A stretch of 64,000 nucleotides of DNA from Sporocytophaga myxococcoides (GCF_000775915.1 NZ_BBLT01000001.1:496001-560000), one strand, 5' to 3'; positions 35,568-44,643 are shown, counted from the stretch's first letter. Notes: a model not told the origin generated them from the letters alone. A program made the numbers and translations.

Positions 35568-35984
35568 TTACACCTTGTGAATTATAAAATTCACGACACC
35601 CCAAATTGTGAAATCCATTGTATCTGTAATTTCGACTGGCTTTTCAGCATTGTCAGAAAAAAGGTACAGTTTATTTTGATGTTTTCCAACCCTTTTTAAA
35701 ACCATTTCTCCGTTAATTATCGCAATTACCATAGAGTTCTGGCCAGGTTCTTCTTTTCGGTCTACCACTAAAAGATCACCATCTGTGATCCCGGGCAGCT
35801 GAAGTTTGTTACCCTTTATACGGACATAAAACGTCGAGGACGGATTTTTGATGATAAGATTCTCCAGATTTTTTTCTTTTTCATTTTCGGATACTCTTGT
35901 TGACTGATTTACAGTGTTTTCATTAAAAATAGCCTCCTCGATTTTTAATGAAATTCTCTGGTCATTTGCAGATACTCTTAGCAT
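35568..35984 (-). CDS. UmuD/LexA-fold S24 protein lacking the catalytic serine
   Basis: 138 residues from ATG 35984, the usual UmuD length (a TTG seven codons upstream is also in frame). The S24 peptidase-like fold is clear: LIIKNPSSTFYVRIKG, then LPGITDGDLLVVDR, MVIAIINGEMVLKRV and IWGVVNFIIH. In UmuD and LexA the turn after VRxxG reads GDSMxxAGI with the nucleophile Ser; here it reads G58-N59-K60-L61-Q-L-P-G-I, so Ser is replaced by Lys. The general-base Lys (Lys97 in VLKRV) is kept. Self-cleavage as in the SOS response should be impossible. No UmuC partner gene is adjacent. It may act as a non-cleavable regulator or polymerase subunit, or be decaying. An inverted repeat covers its promoter. 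Confidence 0.85.
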   Translation of the reverse strand: MLRVSANDQRISLKIEEAIFNENTVNQSTRVSENEKEKNLENLIIKNPSSTFYVRIKGNKLQLPGITDGDLLVVDRKEEPGQNSMVIAIINGEMVLKRVGKHQNKLYLFSDNAEKPVEITDTMDFTIWGVVNFIIHKV

Positions 35985-35997
35985 TTCCGTTAATAAT

Positions 35998-36026
35998 TTT
36001 AGCAAATATATATACGATATGCTAAA
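35998..36026 (-). promoter_or_regulatory. Promoter and inverted repeat (candidate operator) of the UmuD-like gene
   Basis: Minus strand TATATTTG at 36010-36003 matches the Bacteroidota -7 element TAnnTTTG and lies 18 bp upstream of ATG 35984. It is enclosed by a perfect 7-bp inverted repeat TTTAGCA (35998-36004) and TGCTAAA (36020-36026) spaced by 15 bp. A repressor bound there would cover the promoter. No good -33 TTG is visible at the expected distance. Confidence 0.5.
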
Positions 36027-36055
36027 TAATTTAGTTTTTGTGAAAATATTTTTTT

Positions 36056-36063
36056 TAACTTTG
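36056..36063 (+). promoter_or_regulatory. Putative promoter of the exonuclease/GIY-YIG gene
   Basis: TAACTTTG at 36056-36063 fits the -7 consensus TAnnTTTG; a TTG at 36038-36040 lies 15 bp upstream, slightly close for a -33 element. It would give a 5' leader of about 115 nt before ATG 36188. Confidence 0.4.
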
Positions 36064-36187
36064 AGCCGTTAATCAGGAAGCTTTAATAAGAGAAAAAACG
36101 CATTCCTCCTGTTTAACTGTTCAAAATTTTTATAATCCATATGGTCACTTGCCGGATATAAAATAAATTTAATTTAACAAAGATTTA

Positions 36188-37594
36188 ATGCTTTTTGCAA
36201 TCGTCGATATTGAAACAACGGGGGGCTATTCCGAAGGTAACAGGATTACCGAAATTGCTATAATAATAACAGATGGCTATAAGGTTATAGACAGATTTGA
36301 GTCTCTGATTAATCCAGGTGTGCCAATTCCACCTTTCATTACGGGCCTCACAGGCATAGATAATTCAATGACTGATGGTGCTCCTCATTTTAGTGAAGTG
36401 GCCGAGGAAATTTATGATTATCTTAAAGACTGTATTTTTGTAGCACATAATGTTAGTTTCGATTTCAGTTTTGTGAAGTCAGAACTTGCTGAAGCTGGCA
36501 TTGAATTAAAGGTAAAAAAACTCTGTACGGTAAGGTTATGCAGGAAAATATTTCCCGGATTTCCATCTTACAGCCTCGGTAACTTATGCAGATTTTTAAA
36601 TGTGGAAATTGAAAACAGGCATAGGGCAGGTGGTGATGCCGAAGCTACCTACGAAGTGTTCACTAAATTGGTGGCCAGTGATTCGGAAGGTTTTATTATT
36701 ACTTCTTTAAAAGCCAATTCAAAGGAAACTACGCTTCCTCCAAACCTTGACAAGGAACAGTTTAATAGCTTACCATCTTTTCCGGGGGTGTATTATTTTC
36801 ATGATGAAAATGGCAAAACCATTTATGTTGGCAAAGCAATAGATATAAAAAAGCGCATTGCCGGACACTTTAGCTCCAGAAATTCAGCTGAAGAAAAACT
36901 TAGATTTTTTAACAATATTTACAGTATCTCATTTGAACTTGCTGGCAATGAGTTAGTGGCATTTCTCATGGAATCTCATGAAATAAAAAGACTATGGCCT
37001 CCTTACAATAAAATACAGAAATTTCCGGAAGCTCAGTTTGGTATTTTTTCCTATTATGATCAGAATGGTTATCAAAGGCTCAGTATAGGAAAGGTCCAGA
37101 AGACACCCCCCTTGTTTTCCTTTAACTATTTGACTGATGCCAGAGACTTTCTGTATGCTGCTGTCAGGGATTTTGATCTTTGTCCCAGATTGTCAGGGCT
37201 TCAAACTACCAAAAAAGCCTGCGTGGATTACAGTCTGAAAGCTTGCAAAGGAGCTTGTGTAATGGAGGAGTCTCCAGAAGACTATAATAAAAAGGTCGAG
37301 TATGCATTGGATGGAATGAAACAGGAAAAACCAACTTTTGCTATTATCGGTAAAGGTAGATCTCGGTATGAAAATTCGATAGTTCTTATTGAAGACGGGA
37401 AGTACCAGGGCTTTGGTTTTGTTGAAGACAATACCCTTAATCACATCGATGATTTCAGAAATGTCATCACAAAACAAAAGGAAAGTAAGGATATTCAGAA
37501 GATTATAAGTCAGTTTGTTGCAAAGCAGGAAAAAGGAAAACTGAAAGGATATAAATTTATTACCCTTACATCAGATAAAATCGTTGTTGAATAA
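36188..37594 (+). CDS. DnaQ-like 3'-5' exonuclease fused to GIY-YIG (UvrC/Cho-like) nuclease
   Basis: 468 residues. Residues 1-165 are a DEDDh exonuclease like the proofreading subunit of DNA polymerase III: Asp7 and Glu9 in IVDIETTGG, Asp92 in VAHNVSFDF, and His145/Asp150 in ENRHRAGGDAEA. Residues about 195-275 are a GIY-YIG nuclease (FPGVYYFHDENGKTIYVGKA, then IKKRIAGHFS) with the Glu at LMESHEIKRLWPPYNK. The C-terminal 180 residues match the part after the GIY-YIG domain in this fusion family, with several Cys (CPRLSGLQTTKKACVDYSLK). Known as the epsilon-UvrC-type fusion in actinobacteria and Bacteroidota; it probably repairs damaged DNA but the substrate is undefined. Divergent from the UmuD-like gene. 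Confidence 0.9.
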   Translation: MLFAIVDIETTGGYSEGNRITEIAIIITDGYKVIDRFESLINPGVPIPPFITGLTGIDNSMTDGAPHFSEVAEEIYDYLKDCIFVAHNVSFDFSFVKSELAEAGIELKVKKLCTVRLCRKIFPGFPSYSLGNLCRFLNVEIENRHRAGGDAEATYEVFTKLVASDSEGFIITSLKANSKETTLPPNLDKEQFNSLPSFPGVYYFHDENGKTIYVGKAIDIKKRIAGHFSSRNSAEEKLRFFNNIYSISFELAGNELVAFLMESHEIKRLWPPYNKIQKFPEAQFGIFSYYDQNGYQRLSIGKVQKTPPLFSFNYLTDARDFLYAAVRDFDLCPRLSGLQTTKKACVDYSLKACKGACVMEESPEDYNKKVEYALDGMKQEKPTFAIIGKGRSRYENSIVLIEDGKYQGFGFVEDNTLNHIDDFRNVITKQKESKDIQKIISQFVAKQEKGKLKGYKFITLTSDKIVVE

Positions 37595-37621
37595 TAAGAA
37601 CTCAGTCTTACATTTTTAATT

Positions 37622-37652
37622 AAAAGGGTCCCGGTGGAGGGACTCTTTTTTA
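37622..37652 (+). terminator. Intrinsic terminator
   Basis: An 11-bp stem with one G-U pair (37622-37632 with 37639-37649), a 6-nt loop and a T run, 27 bp after the exonuclease gene. Confidence 0.88.
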
Positions 37653-37842
37653 TTGAATGCATTCATTCAAATTTTTTATAAATTCTATAGAATTCTTTTA
37701 TCTACTCTTGTTTTATGCCATTTGATATAAGTCTTATAAACTTTGGAACCTGGGTAGATTCATATGTTATATTAAAATCTTCTTTAGTTCCTGCTGTTAT
37801 GAGGTAAGCAGAGCTTTAACGCAGCCATGAATAGTTATAATA

Positions 37843-39462
37843 TTATTCTGCACCTTTTATCTTTTCTCTTAGTAAATCATTCTCCTGGTTTAATACTTTT
37901 AACTGCTGGCTCATTTCCATCTCTCTTCTCATCATATCTTCTTGCGTTGCACCTAGTTCTTCAAGGTTTTGTCTCATCTGCTCTTCCTGCTCTCTTAATT
38001 GCTGCGATTTTATCTGAGTTTCATCAAGAAGTTTTTTCATTTTCTCTGCTGTCATTGAATTTGAAAGAGAAGCAGCGATATTTTCAGATATCTTTAACAA
38101 AAAGTCAATTTCATGCCCTGCAAATATTTTAAAGGAAGCCAATTCTATGACTCCGTATATTTCTTCATTGTATTTAAGTGGAAATACAATAACTGATCTA
38201 GGCATTGCCAATCCTATACCGGACCTGATCTGCACATAATCCTCCGGTACATCGGACATGAAGATAGGCTCTTGCTCTACCCATGCTTGTCCAGCCAGCC
38301 CTTCTCCTTTTAAATAACGGGTTTTTCCGAATTTTCTTCTATTCCATGCATAAGACGCAATCTCTTCTATATATTCTTCCTCATTTTCTACCTGACAGAC
38401 AAGGAACATTCCCTGGTTTACATCAAGGTATTTTACCAGAGAAGAAAGAATAGTATAAGCAAACTCTGTTCTGTCATTATAGTTATTCCTTAACAGGTCA
38501 TTAAACTTCGCATTACCTTCGTTAGCCCAATTCCTGATCTTATCTTCCTCTGAAACTTTTTTAAGGTTGTTCCTCATTTCTAATAATGAATTTCCAAGAA
38601 CATCCTGGTTACTTAAGGGACTAAAATCTGCTTCAAAATTTCCTTTCCCGATATTCTCTGCAAACTCAGAGGTTGCTTTTAATCCCTCAATTAAAGTGTT
38701 GATTCCTTTAGCCATTTTACCAACCTCATCGTTTTTAATGTTCTGAAGAGGTTGCGGATGCAAACCTTTGCTAAGATCTTCTGTGACTTCTCCGATCTTT
38801 TTAATCTGATTGAGAACCGTATTTGATGTATAAACTGATATTACCACACAGACTACTATGATTAAAATACCGGATATGAATAATCCATTTTTAAGAGACC
38901 CGAAAAACTCTGTCATCATCAATTCATCCTTTTCTTTTTCGGTTTCTTTTATCTTGATTATTATATCAGTCTGTTCTATAATCTTGTTTGCAATAGGGAT
39001 AACTGTTGCCTCAAAAGCTTCACTTTCCAAAGAATCAGATGAACTTGCTTTGTAATTATTTATAATTGTAGTTTCAAGAGCGATAAGTTTATCTACATTA
39101 TTCATTACTCCCTTCAATAGTTCTTTTGATTCATCTTCTTCCCAGAATACTCTGTTGGCAAGTAAATCTTTTTTCAACCTGTGTAAATTACTTATATAAT
39201 TTATGTCGGATGTTTTATCAGCTTGTACAGGAGGATAGCCATAAACAAGACCGGAGATGTTATGTACACTTTGCAGTACTTCAAATCTGAACTGATTAAG
39301 ATTTTGCAAAGAAGGATCTTTCTCTTTTAAAATCGCCCAAAGGGCTCTTTGAGAGTTGTTAATAGCAGAAAGGTTAAATACACCATTTAAACCAAAAATG
39401 ATTATTAGAATGAGGAAACCTCCAATGATTTTCTCTCTTATTCCGAAGTTTTTTATTTCCAT
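37843..39462 (-). CDS. Membrane HAMP-GAF sensor with C-terminal coiled coil and no output domain
   Basis: 539 residues. A first membrane helix at about 14-34 (KIIGGFLILIIIFGLNGVFN), a four-helix-bundle-like periplasmic domain to about 185, a second helix at about 190-212 (NGLFISGILIIVVCVVISVY), HAMP at about 213-265 (GINTLIEGL region), a GAF domain at about 325-470 (MFLVCQVENEEEYIEEIASY, RYLKGEGLAGQAWVEQEPIF), and a coiled coil rich in Gln/Glu/Met to the end (REQEEQMRQNLEELGATQED). No methyl-accepting signature, kinase or cyclase domain follows. Similar coiled coils in Bacteroidota hybrid kinases precede PAS or kinase domains, so this protein may signal by contact with partners. Encoded 12 bp after the MFS transporter gene; probably one operon. 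Confidence 0.8.
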   Translation of the reverse strand: MEIKNFGIREKIIGGFLILIIIFGLNGVFNLSAINNSQRALWAILKEKDPSLQNLNQFRFEVLQSVHNISGLVYGYPPVQADKTSDINYISNLHRLKKDLLANRVFWEEDESKELLKGVMNNVDKLIALETTIINNYKASSSDSLESEAFEATVIPIANKIIEQTDIIIKIKETEKEKDELMMTEFFGSLKNGLFISGILIIVVCVVISVYTSNTVLNQIKKIGEVTEDLSKGLHPQPLQNIKNDEVGKMAKGINTLIEGLKATSEFAENIGKGNFEADFSPLSNQDVLGNSLLEMRNNLKKVSEEDKIRNWANEGNAKFNDLLRNNYNDRTEFAYTILSSLVKYLDVNQGMFLVCQVENEEEYIEEIASYAWNRRKFGKTRYLKGEGLAGQAWVEQEPIFMSDVPEDYVQIRSGIGLAMPRSVIVFPLKYNEEIYGVIELASFKIFAGHEIDFLLKISENIAASLSNSMTAEKMKKLLDETQIKSQQLREQEEQMRQNLEELGATQEDMMRREMEMSQQLKVLNQENDLLREKIKGAE

Positions 39463-39474
39463 TGCAATAAGCTT

Positions 39475-40743
39475 CTATTCAACTATCTCAGAATGTTTTT
39501 GAAAGTATCTGCCGTAAAAAGCTATATAAACGTAACAGATAAAAGCTATAATTAGCGCTGCTTTAAGTCCTGAAAACGAACTTAAAGATTTATAGATTAA
39601 AGGAATAATTGCTCCTCCTGCAATACCCATAATAAGTAATGAGGCTCCTCTGCCTGTGTATTCACCCAACTTGTGCAATCCAGATGCAAATATTCCAGGA
39701 AACATAATTGAATTGAAAAAACCAATTGCAGCAAGAGCATAAATGCTAAATTCCTCAATTCCTGCAATCCCGACTGTTAGTAAACATAAGGTGCTCAAGG
39801 CAAAAATAAAAAGAAGCTTACCTCCATTAACATACTGTAAAATAAATCCTCCCGCAAACCTTCCTGCCATTGCCAAAGCCCAATAAGCGTATATAACTGT
39901 AGCTTTATCACTTGTCAGTTCCGGGCAATATTGATCTATGATGGCTCCTAGGTTCGATCCTATAGTCACTTCTGCACCAACATACATAAATATCCCAAGT
40001 GCTGCAAGGTACAGGTTTTGTTTAGAGATGTTTTCATTATTATGTTGTGTAGTTTGATTATTCTTTACAAGATCGGGCATGGGAAGAAAGAATATCAGAG
40101 AGCCAAGGATTATCAGCCATATGGCAACTGTCCAGTAGGGAGATTGAACAGCTATAGCCTGAATTTTTCTGAAAGACAGTAATTGGTCAGGTTGAAGTAG
40201 AGAAATCTCTTCATGGGTAAGGCTTGCCGTTTTCATTATCAGGAAAGTTCCAAGTATTGGTCCAAGTGTAGCTCCCAGAGAGTTTAATGCCTGAACTACT
40301 GTAAGTCTTGAAAATGAATTTTGAGAAGATCCAAGGTTTACAATATATGTATTTGCGGATATTTGTAGTAAAGTTATGCCTGAGGCGAGCACAAATAATC
40401 CTCCCATAAACAGAGGAAATGAGAGAAGCGTTGAAGCTGGATAGAACAGATAAGCTCCTGCAGCTGCTATTCCCAGTCCGGTTACCGTTAAATATTTATA
40501 ACCAAAAAAACTTAGTAGATCTTTTTTGTATTCGGAGAAAAGAAAAAAAGCCAGTGCTACAAAGAAGTATGTTCCGAAGAACGTGAGATTTATAAGACTC
40601 TTTTTAAAATCGTCAAGCTCGAATATATAATCAAGCTGGGCTATAAGAGTACCATTTAATGAGGTCAGTAATCCCCATCCGAAAAATATTATGCTGAATG
40701 CCAGTAATGTAGTGTTTTGAAATGGCGGCGGTTGTATTTTCAT
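39475..40743 (-). CDS. MFS sugar transporter (FucP/glucose-galactose family)
   Basis: 422 residues from ATG 40743 (an upstream TTG is also in frame). Twelve hydrophobic helices. FFGWGLLTSLNGTLIAQLDY at the N-terminus and FFGTYFFVALAFFLFSEYKK are diagnostic of the FucP/HpGluP sugar:proton symporter family, as are YVGAEVTIGSNLGAIIDQYC and YWALAMAGRFAGGFI in the second half. It likely imports a hexose or N-acetylglucosamine-type sugar across the inner membrane. It precedes the HAMP-GAF sensor gene by 12 bp on the same strand, which suggests a functional link such as sugar-dependent behaviour, but this is only contextual. Confidence 0.9.
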   Translation of the reverse strand: MKIQPPPFQNTTLLAFSIIFFGWGLLTSLNGTLIAQLDYIFELDDFKKSLINLTFFGTYFFVALAFFLFSEYKKDLLSFFGYKYLTVTGLGIAAAGAYLFYPASTLLSFPLFMGGLFVLASGITLLQISANTYIVNLGSSQNSFSRLTVVQALNSLGATLGPILGTFLIMKTASLTHEEISLLQPDQLLSFRKIQAIAVQSPYWTVAIWLIILGSLIFFLPMPDLVKNNQTTQHNNENISKQNLYLAALGIFMYVGAEVTIGSNLGAIIDQYCPELTSDKATVIYAYWALAMAGRFAGGFILQYVNGGKLLFIFALSTLCLLTVGIAGIEEFSIYALAAIGFFNSIMFPGIFASGLHKLGEYTGRGASLLIMGIAGGAIIPLIYKSLSSFSGLKAALIIAFICYVYIAFYGRYFQKHSEIVE

Positions 40744-41056
40744 TTTATAGTTTACATCGACAATATAATAATTTTCATATTCAACCCTCAACGGAAAGTA
40801 TTCTAATTGGTTGTGCTAAGGGCTTGATTCAGTTAGATTTCCTAAGACTTTTATGCCTATTTTAAATTCATTTTTTGTTCAGAATAGCGTAAGAAAAAAT
40901 AAGCTAATTTTTTTGAATGGTATTTTTAAATAAAGTCTTGATAATGTTTTATTAAGGCCATAGAATATGTGGTGCAGAACCATTTATATGAGATTCTGTT
41001 AATAATGAAGAAGGTAAATTCAAGAAGGTATATTCAGACAAAGAAGGAGGAGAAGT
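40744..41056. other. Intergenic region between divergent transporter and Usp genes
   Basis: 313 bp, A+T-rich, without a credible open frame. Near its right end are short GAAGGTA-type direct repeats and, at about 41042-41053, the strong Shine-Dalgarno GAAGGAGGAGAA of the Usp gene. Two divergent promoters are expected here, but no clean TAnnTTTG site was found. Confidence 0.5.
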
Positions 41057-41908
41057 ATGGAACTGATATCAAAGATTATTTGTCCTACAGATTTTTCAAT
41101 TAATTCGAGTAATTCGGTACGCTACGGATATGAGCTGGCTAAAGTTTTAAAAGCAGAGCTTGTTTTATTTCATTGTATTGAATCAAAATATAAAGATGCA
41201 TTTGATGAAAGCATTTACCGCGAAAAGGAAAAGGCTTTAAAAGAGTTGAATTCTATTGCTGAAGGGCATCGAATAAGGGATAAATATGGTAACGTAACCA
41301 TTTCATCTTTAGTATCGGCAGGAAATCCAGCCAATGAGATCATCAAGACTATAAAAGCTGGGGAAGGAAATCTGGTAGTGATGGCTACAAAAGGAGTATC
41401 AGAAAGGTATGCCCCTTATAGTCGTATTACTTCAGAGGTAATTGAAAGAACATGCTGTCCTGTATTGGAAGTACCTCCGGGAACTACCTATACTCCTATT
41501 CAGAAAATAGTATATACAAGTGAGCTTTCAGGTGAGGATGAAAAGACAGTAGTCGATTTTGTTATAGGTCTTGGAGAATGCCTTCATGCGCATATCGATT
41601 TTCTCACTATTCAGGACAAGGAAGATTCACCTAATGCAGATGACCTTATTAGTTATGGTTATAATAATTTCCTGTTGAAAAGTGATACTAGCGATGTAGC
41701 CTTTTTTGTTCTTGAGAAAAAAGACATCATAAAAGGGATTAATGAATTTACAGAAAGGCATGAGGCTGATCTGATCATTATTTCACCAGGTCATGATAAA
41801 ATGTACGACAATTTTATGGAAGCTAGTAGTACTCATCAGCTAGTTAATAAAACAAGTTTTCCTGTTTTGGTAATGCATAAGAATAAAGAATGTCTGGCTA
41901 CTGCTTAA
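41057..41908 (+). CDS. Universal stress protein (two UspA domains)
   Basis: 283 residues with two alpha/beta UspA units. The first (about 5-140) starts with IICPTDFSINSSNSVRYGYE and ends with a CCPVLEVPPG segment; the G-2x-G-9x-G(S/T) ATP-binding pattern is degenerate (ATKGVSERYAPYSRITSEVI keeps the SxxS-like turn). The second unit (about 147-280) ends with THQLVNKTSFPVLVMHKN. Tandem Usp proteins act in cytosolic responses to starvation and oxidative stress. A very good Shine-Dalgarno (AAGGAGGAGAAG) just upstream is atypical for the phylum and suggests high translation. PEP carboxykinase follows after 30 bp in the same direction, so both may respond to carbon starvation. Confidence 0.9.
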   Translation: MELISKIICPTDFSINSSNSVRYGYELAKVLKAELVLFHCIESKYKDAFDESIYREKEKALKELNSIAEGHRIRDKYGNVTISSLVSAGNPANEIIKTIKAGEGNLVVMATKGVSERYAPYSRITSEVIERTCCPVLEVPPGTTYTPIQKIVYTSELSGEDEKTVVDFVIGLGECLHAHIDFLTIQDKEDSPNADDLISYGYNNFLLKSDTSDVAFFVLEKKDIIKGINEFTERHEADLIIISPGHDKMYDNFMEASSTHQLVNKTSFPVLVMHKNKECLATA

Positions 41909-41938
41909 TAAAATTCACAAATCATAAAATCCATAATT

Positions 41939-43546
41939 ATGGAACAATCAGGGTTGAAGTCATTGGTTGGGGAAATTGAGCGTATAGGAATAACCAAAGC
42001 TAAGAATATATACTGGAATCTTTCTCCGGCAGAACTTGTTGAACATGCCATCCGAAACGGAGAGGGCATATTGACCAATGAGGGATCTCTTGCATGTGAC
42101 ACCGGAAGGTTTACCGGAAGAAGCCCGGATGATAAATATTTTGTTAAGGATGAATTAACAAAAGGAACCATTCATTGGGGAGAGATCAATCATCCCATAG
42201 ATGGAAAATTCTTTGATGTTGTCTTCAAAAAAATGCTCGAATTCTCTGAGGGTAAAGAGCTATATGTAAGGGATGCATTTGTCTGTGCTGATTTTAATTA
42301 CAGAAAATCACTTAGGATAATTACAACCAAAGCATACCATAATCTATTTAGTTATAATATGTTTATAAGGCCTGAATTATCAGAGCTTCAATATATAGAC
42401 CCTGAATATACTATTTTATGCTTTCCTGAGTTTGAAGCCAATCCTGAGACAGATGGAGTGAGAAGCAATAATTTTTCTATAACGGATCTTACAAGGAAAG
42501 TAATGCTTATTGGTGGAACTGCATATACAGGAGAAATCAAGAAATCGATATTTTCAGTATTGAATTTTGTCCTTCCTCATCAGCATCAGGTTTTATCCAT
42601 GCATGCTTCTGCCAATATAGGAAAGGAGGGTAGGGTAGCGGTGTTTTTTGGTCTTTCAGGAACCGGAAAAACAACTTTGTCTGCAGACCCTGATAAATTT
42701 CTTATCGGAGATGATGAACATGGTTGGGATGATAAAGGAGTATTTAACTTTGAAGGTGGGTGTTATGCTAAAGTCGCTAATCTTGATGCTAAAGCTGAAC
42801 CTGAGATTTACGGTGCAATCAAATTCGGTTCAGTACTGGAAAACGTCAGATGTTTTCCTCATTCAAGAGAGGTCGACTACACTGATACGCGTGTAACTCA
42901 GAATACAAGGGTTTCATATCCTATTGATTATATTCCCAATGCTGTGCACTCTTCCAAAGGTGGCTTACCTTCTAATATTTTCTTTCTGACTGCTGATGCT
43001 TTCGGGGTTTTGCCTCCGATATCAAAGCTTACTCCTGCTCAGGCCATGTATCATTTTATATCCGGATACACAGCTAAAGTAGCCGGTACTGAGGAAGGGG
43101 TAGATGAACCTAAACCTGTGTTTTCAGCATGTTTTGGTGCGCCGTTTATGCCTCTGCACCCAACAGTATATGCTAACTTGCTCGGGGAAAAAATGAAAAA
43201 GAATAAGGTGAATATATGGCTTATTAATACTGGATGGACAGGAGGGGCATATGGCACGGGGACAAGAATTAAGCTAAAGTTTACAAGGGCAATGATTACA
43301 GCAGCTCTTGAAGGAAAGCTTGAACATGTTAACTTTAAAAAAGAACCGTTCTTTGGCTTGATGGTACCTGATACTTGCCCGGGAGTACCTAATGATATTC
43401 TTTTACCTTATAGTACCTGGCAGGATAAGGAAGGTTATAAATTGACTGCAGAGAAACTTTCAGATGCATTTGTAAAAAATTTTGAATCATTTGAAACATT
43501 TGCCAATGAAGAGATCCGTGCAGGAGCTCCGGTGGTAACAATCTAA
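41939..43546 (+). CDS. pckA: Phosphoenolpyruvate carboxykinase (ATP)
   Basis: 535 residues, the usual length. It converts oxaloacetate and ATP to PEP and CO2, the first step of gluconeogenesis. All motifs are present: the PEPCK-specific SLACDTGRFTGRSPDDKYFV, kinase-1a/P-loop FFGLSGTGKTTLSADP (about 237-252), kinase-2 FLIGDDEHGWDDKGVFNFEG, NTGWTGGAYGTGTRIKL and MITAALEGKL. The N-terminus aligns with family members. The partner gene for stress protein Usp lies directly upstream, and a convergent BamA-like gene begins 5 bp after the stop; no terminator fits between. Confidence 0.98.
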   Translation: MEQSGLKSLVGEIERIGITKAKNIYWNLSPAELVEHAIRNGEGILTNEGSLACDTGRFTGRSPDDKYFVKDELTKGTIHWGEINHPIDGKFFDVVFKKMLEFSEGKELYVRDAFVCADFNYRKSLRIITTKAYHNLFSYNMFIRPELSELQYIDPEYTILCFPEFEANPETDGVRSNNFSITDLTRKVMLIGGTAYTGEIKKSIFSVLNFVLPHQHQVLSMHASANIGKEGRVAVFFGLSGTGKTTLSADPDKFLIGDDEHGWDDKGVFNFEGGCYAKVANLDAKAEPEIYGAIKFGSVLENVRCFPHSREVDYTDTRVTQNTRVSYPIDYIPNAVHSSKGGLPSNIFFLTADAFGVLPPISKLTPAQAMYHFISGYTAKVAGTEEGVDEPKPVFSACFGAPFMPLHPTVYANLLGEKMKKNKVNIWLINTGWTGGAYGTGTRIKLKFTRAMITAALEGKLEHVNFKKEPFFGLMVPDTCPGVPNDILLPYSTWQDKEGYKLTAEKLSDAFVKNFESFETFANEEIRAGAPVVTI

Positions 43547-43551
43547 GTTAT

Positions 43552-44643
43552 TCAGAAAGCTTCTGTAAGATAGAGATAAAAGCCGGAGGAATTTTTTCCT
43601 ATAGCGAAATCGACCCTAAGGTTGATTTTCTCTTTAGGTAAAATAGCAAAGCGTATGCCTGTTCCCAATGAATATTTCAAGCCATCTATGGAATAGTCTT
43701 TCAAACGTTCGCTTACTTCTCCTAATCCGGCAAATGCAACCGCACCAAACCTTCTCCATATATGCATTCGATACTCGCTTTGCACTGCTATAGCATTGTT
43801 ATCTCTGTACCTTCCCAGATAGTAACCTCTCATAATAAATGGCCCTCCAATGTATGAAAGGTTTCTGACAGGAACGTCACCTGCTGTGATCTGTGAAAAC
43901 AGCTGTAGAGCTAGTACATTCTGACTGCCTAATTTTATAAATTTTCTAAAATCAAAAAAGTTGGTTTGAAACTTAAAATTACTGCCGGTGATTTTTCTGT
44001 ATAATACATAGGATACCTGAAGATATGCTCCTTTGGTAGGATAAAATGCATTGTTACGGTTGTCCCAGGCAATAAGTGGTCCAAGACCAGAGGCAGTGCC
44101 ACCATTTCTACCTAAGATATTCTCCTGATCGAATAAACCTCCCGGTTCGTAATCAAGACTAATGACATCCTGTAGTTCATAATCAAATCCAGTATATAGC
44201 TTTTTATATATTTTCCTCATGTATTGAGAGGTAAGATATATTTGCCTGTATGTATATGTTTCCAAATTACTTTTAGGTGTGTTATTTCCCAGACCATAGA
44301 ATCTGTCAGGGAAGTAACTATAAGTTCCAAACCATTTAACTATGTAGTTTTCTTTATTAAAAAATAATCCTCCTCCACTTTCTATGATGATTTGTTTCCT
44401 CTGAGTATAGATGATAAATGACTGCACATTGGAAGATCTTACAATTGTGTCTTTACCTATCTTAAAAATTACAGTGCCAAGCGCACCTCCTCCAAATTTT
44501 GTCTCAGGAGTGTTTATTACAAGCGGAAGAACAAGAAACGCTCTTTTCTTTCTGAGAATAGTAATGCTGTCCTGCACAGAGGATATTGCAATAAGAGATC
44601 TTGTGAGAAATAAGAGTAAAAAATATATTTTGATAGATCTCAT
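43552..44643 (-). CDS. BamA/TamA-like outer membrane beta-barrel (Omp85 surface antigen domain)
   Basis: 363 residues from ATG 44643; a longer frame reaches 44772, but only the shorter start gives a signal peptide (MRSIKIYFLLLFLTRSLIAI). The mature protein is a run of amphipathic strands with the D15/surface antigen pattern: LGPLIAWDNRNNAFYPTKGA, YLQVSYVLYRKITGSNFKFQ and, near the end, GVG-type turns with IRFAILPKEKINLRVDFAIG then FYLYLTEAF. The RGYYLGRYRDNNAIAVQSEY block matches the VRGF/Y-type loop 6 of Omp85 barrels. There are no POTRA domains, so it is a barrel-only member whose cargo is unknown. Convergent with pckA. Confidence 0.85.
   Translation of the reverse strand: MRSIKIYFLLLFLTRSLIAISSVQDSITILRKKRAFLVLPLVINTPETKFGGGALGTVIFKIGKDTIVRSSNVQSFIIYTQRKQIIIESGGGLFFNKENYIVKWFGTYSYFPDRFYGLGNNTPKSNLETYTYRQIYLTSQYMRKIYKKLYTGFDYELQDVISLDYEPGGLFDQENILGRNGGTASGLGPLIAWDNRNNAFYPTKGAYLQVSYVLYRKITGSNFKFQTNFFDFRKFIKLGSQNVLALQLFSQITAGDVPVRNLSYIGGPFIMRGYYLGRYRDNNAIAVQSEYRMHIWRRFGAVAFAGLGEVSERLKDYSIDGLKYSLGTGIRFAILPKEKINLRVDFAIGKNSSGFYLYLTEAF

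Noticed and set aside
36188-37594. UvrC excinuclease subunit
   Set aside because: Only the GIY-YIG part resembles UvrC; there is an N-terminal exonuclease and no C-terminal UvrC endonuclease/HhH region.
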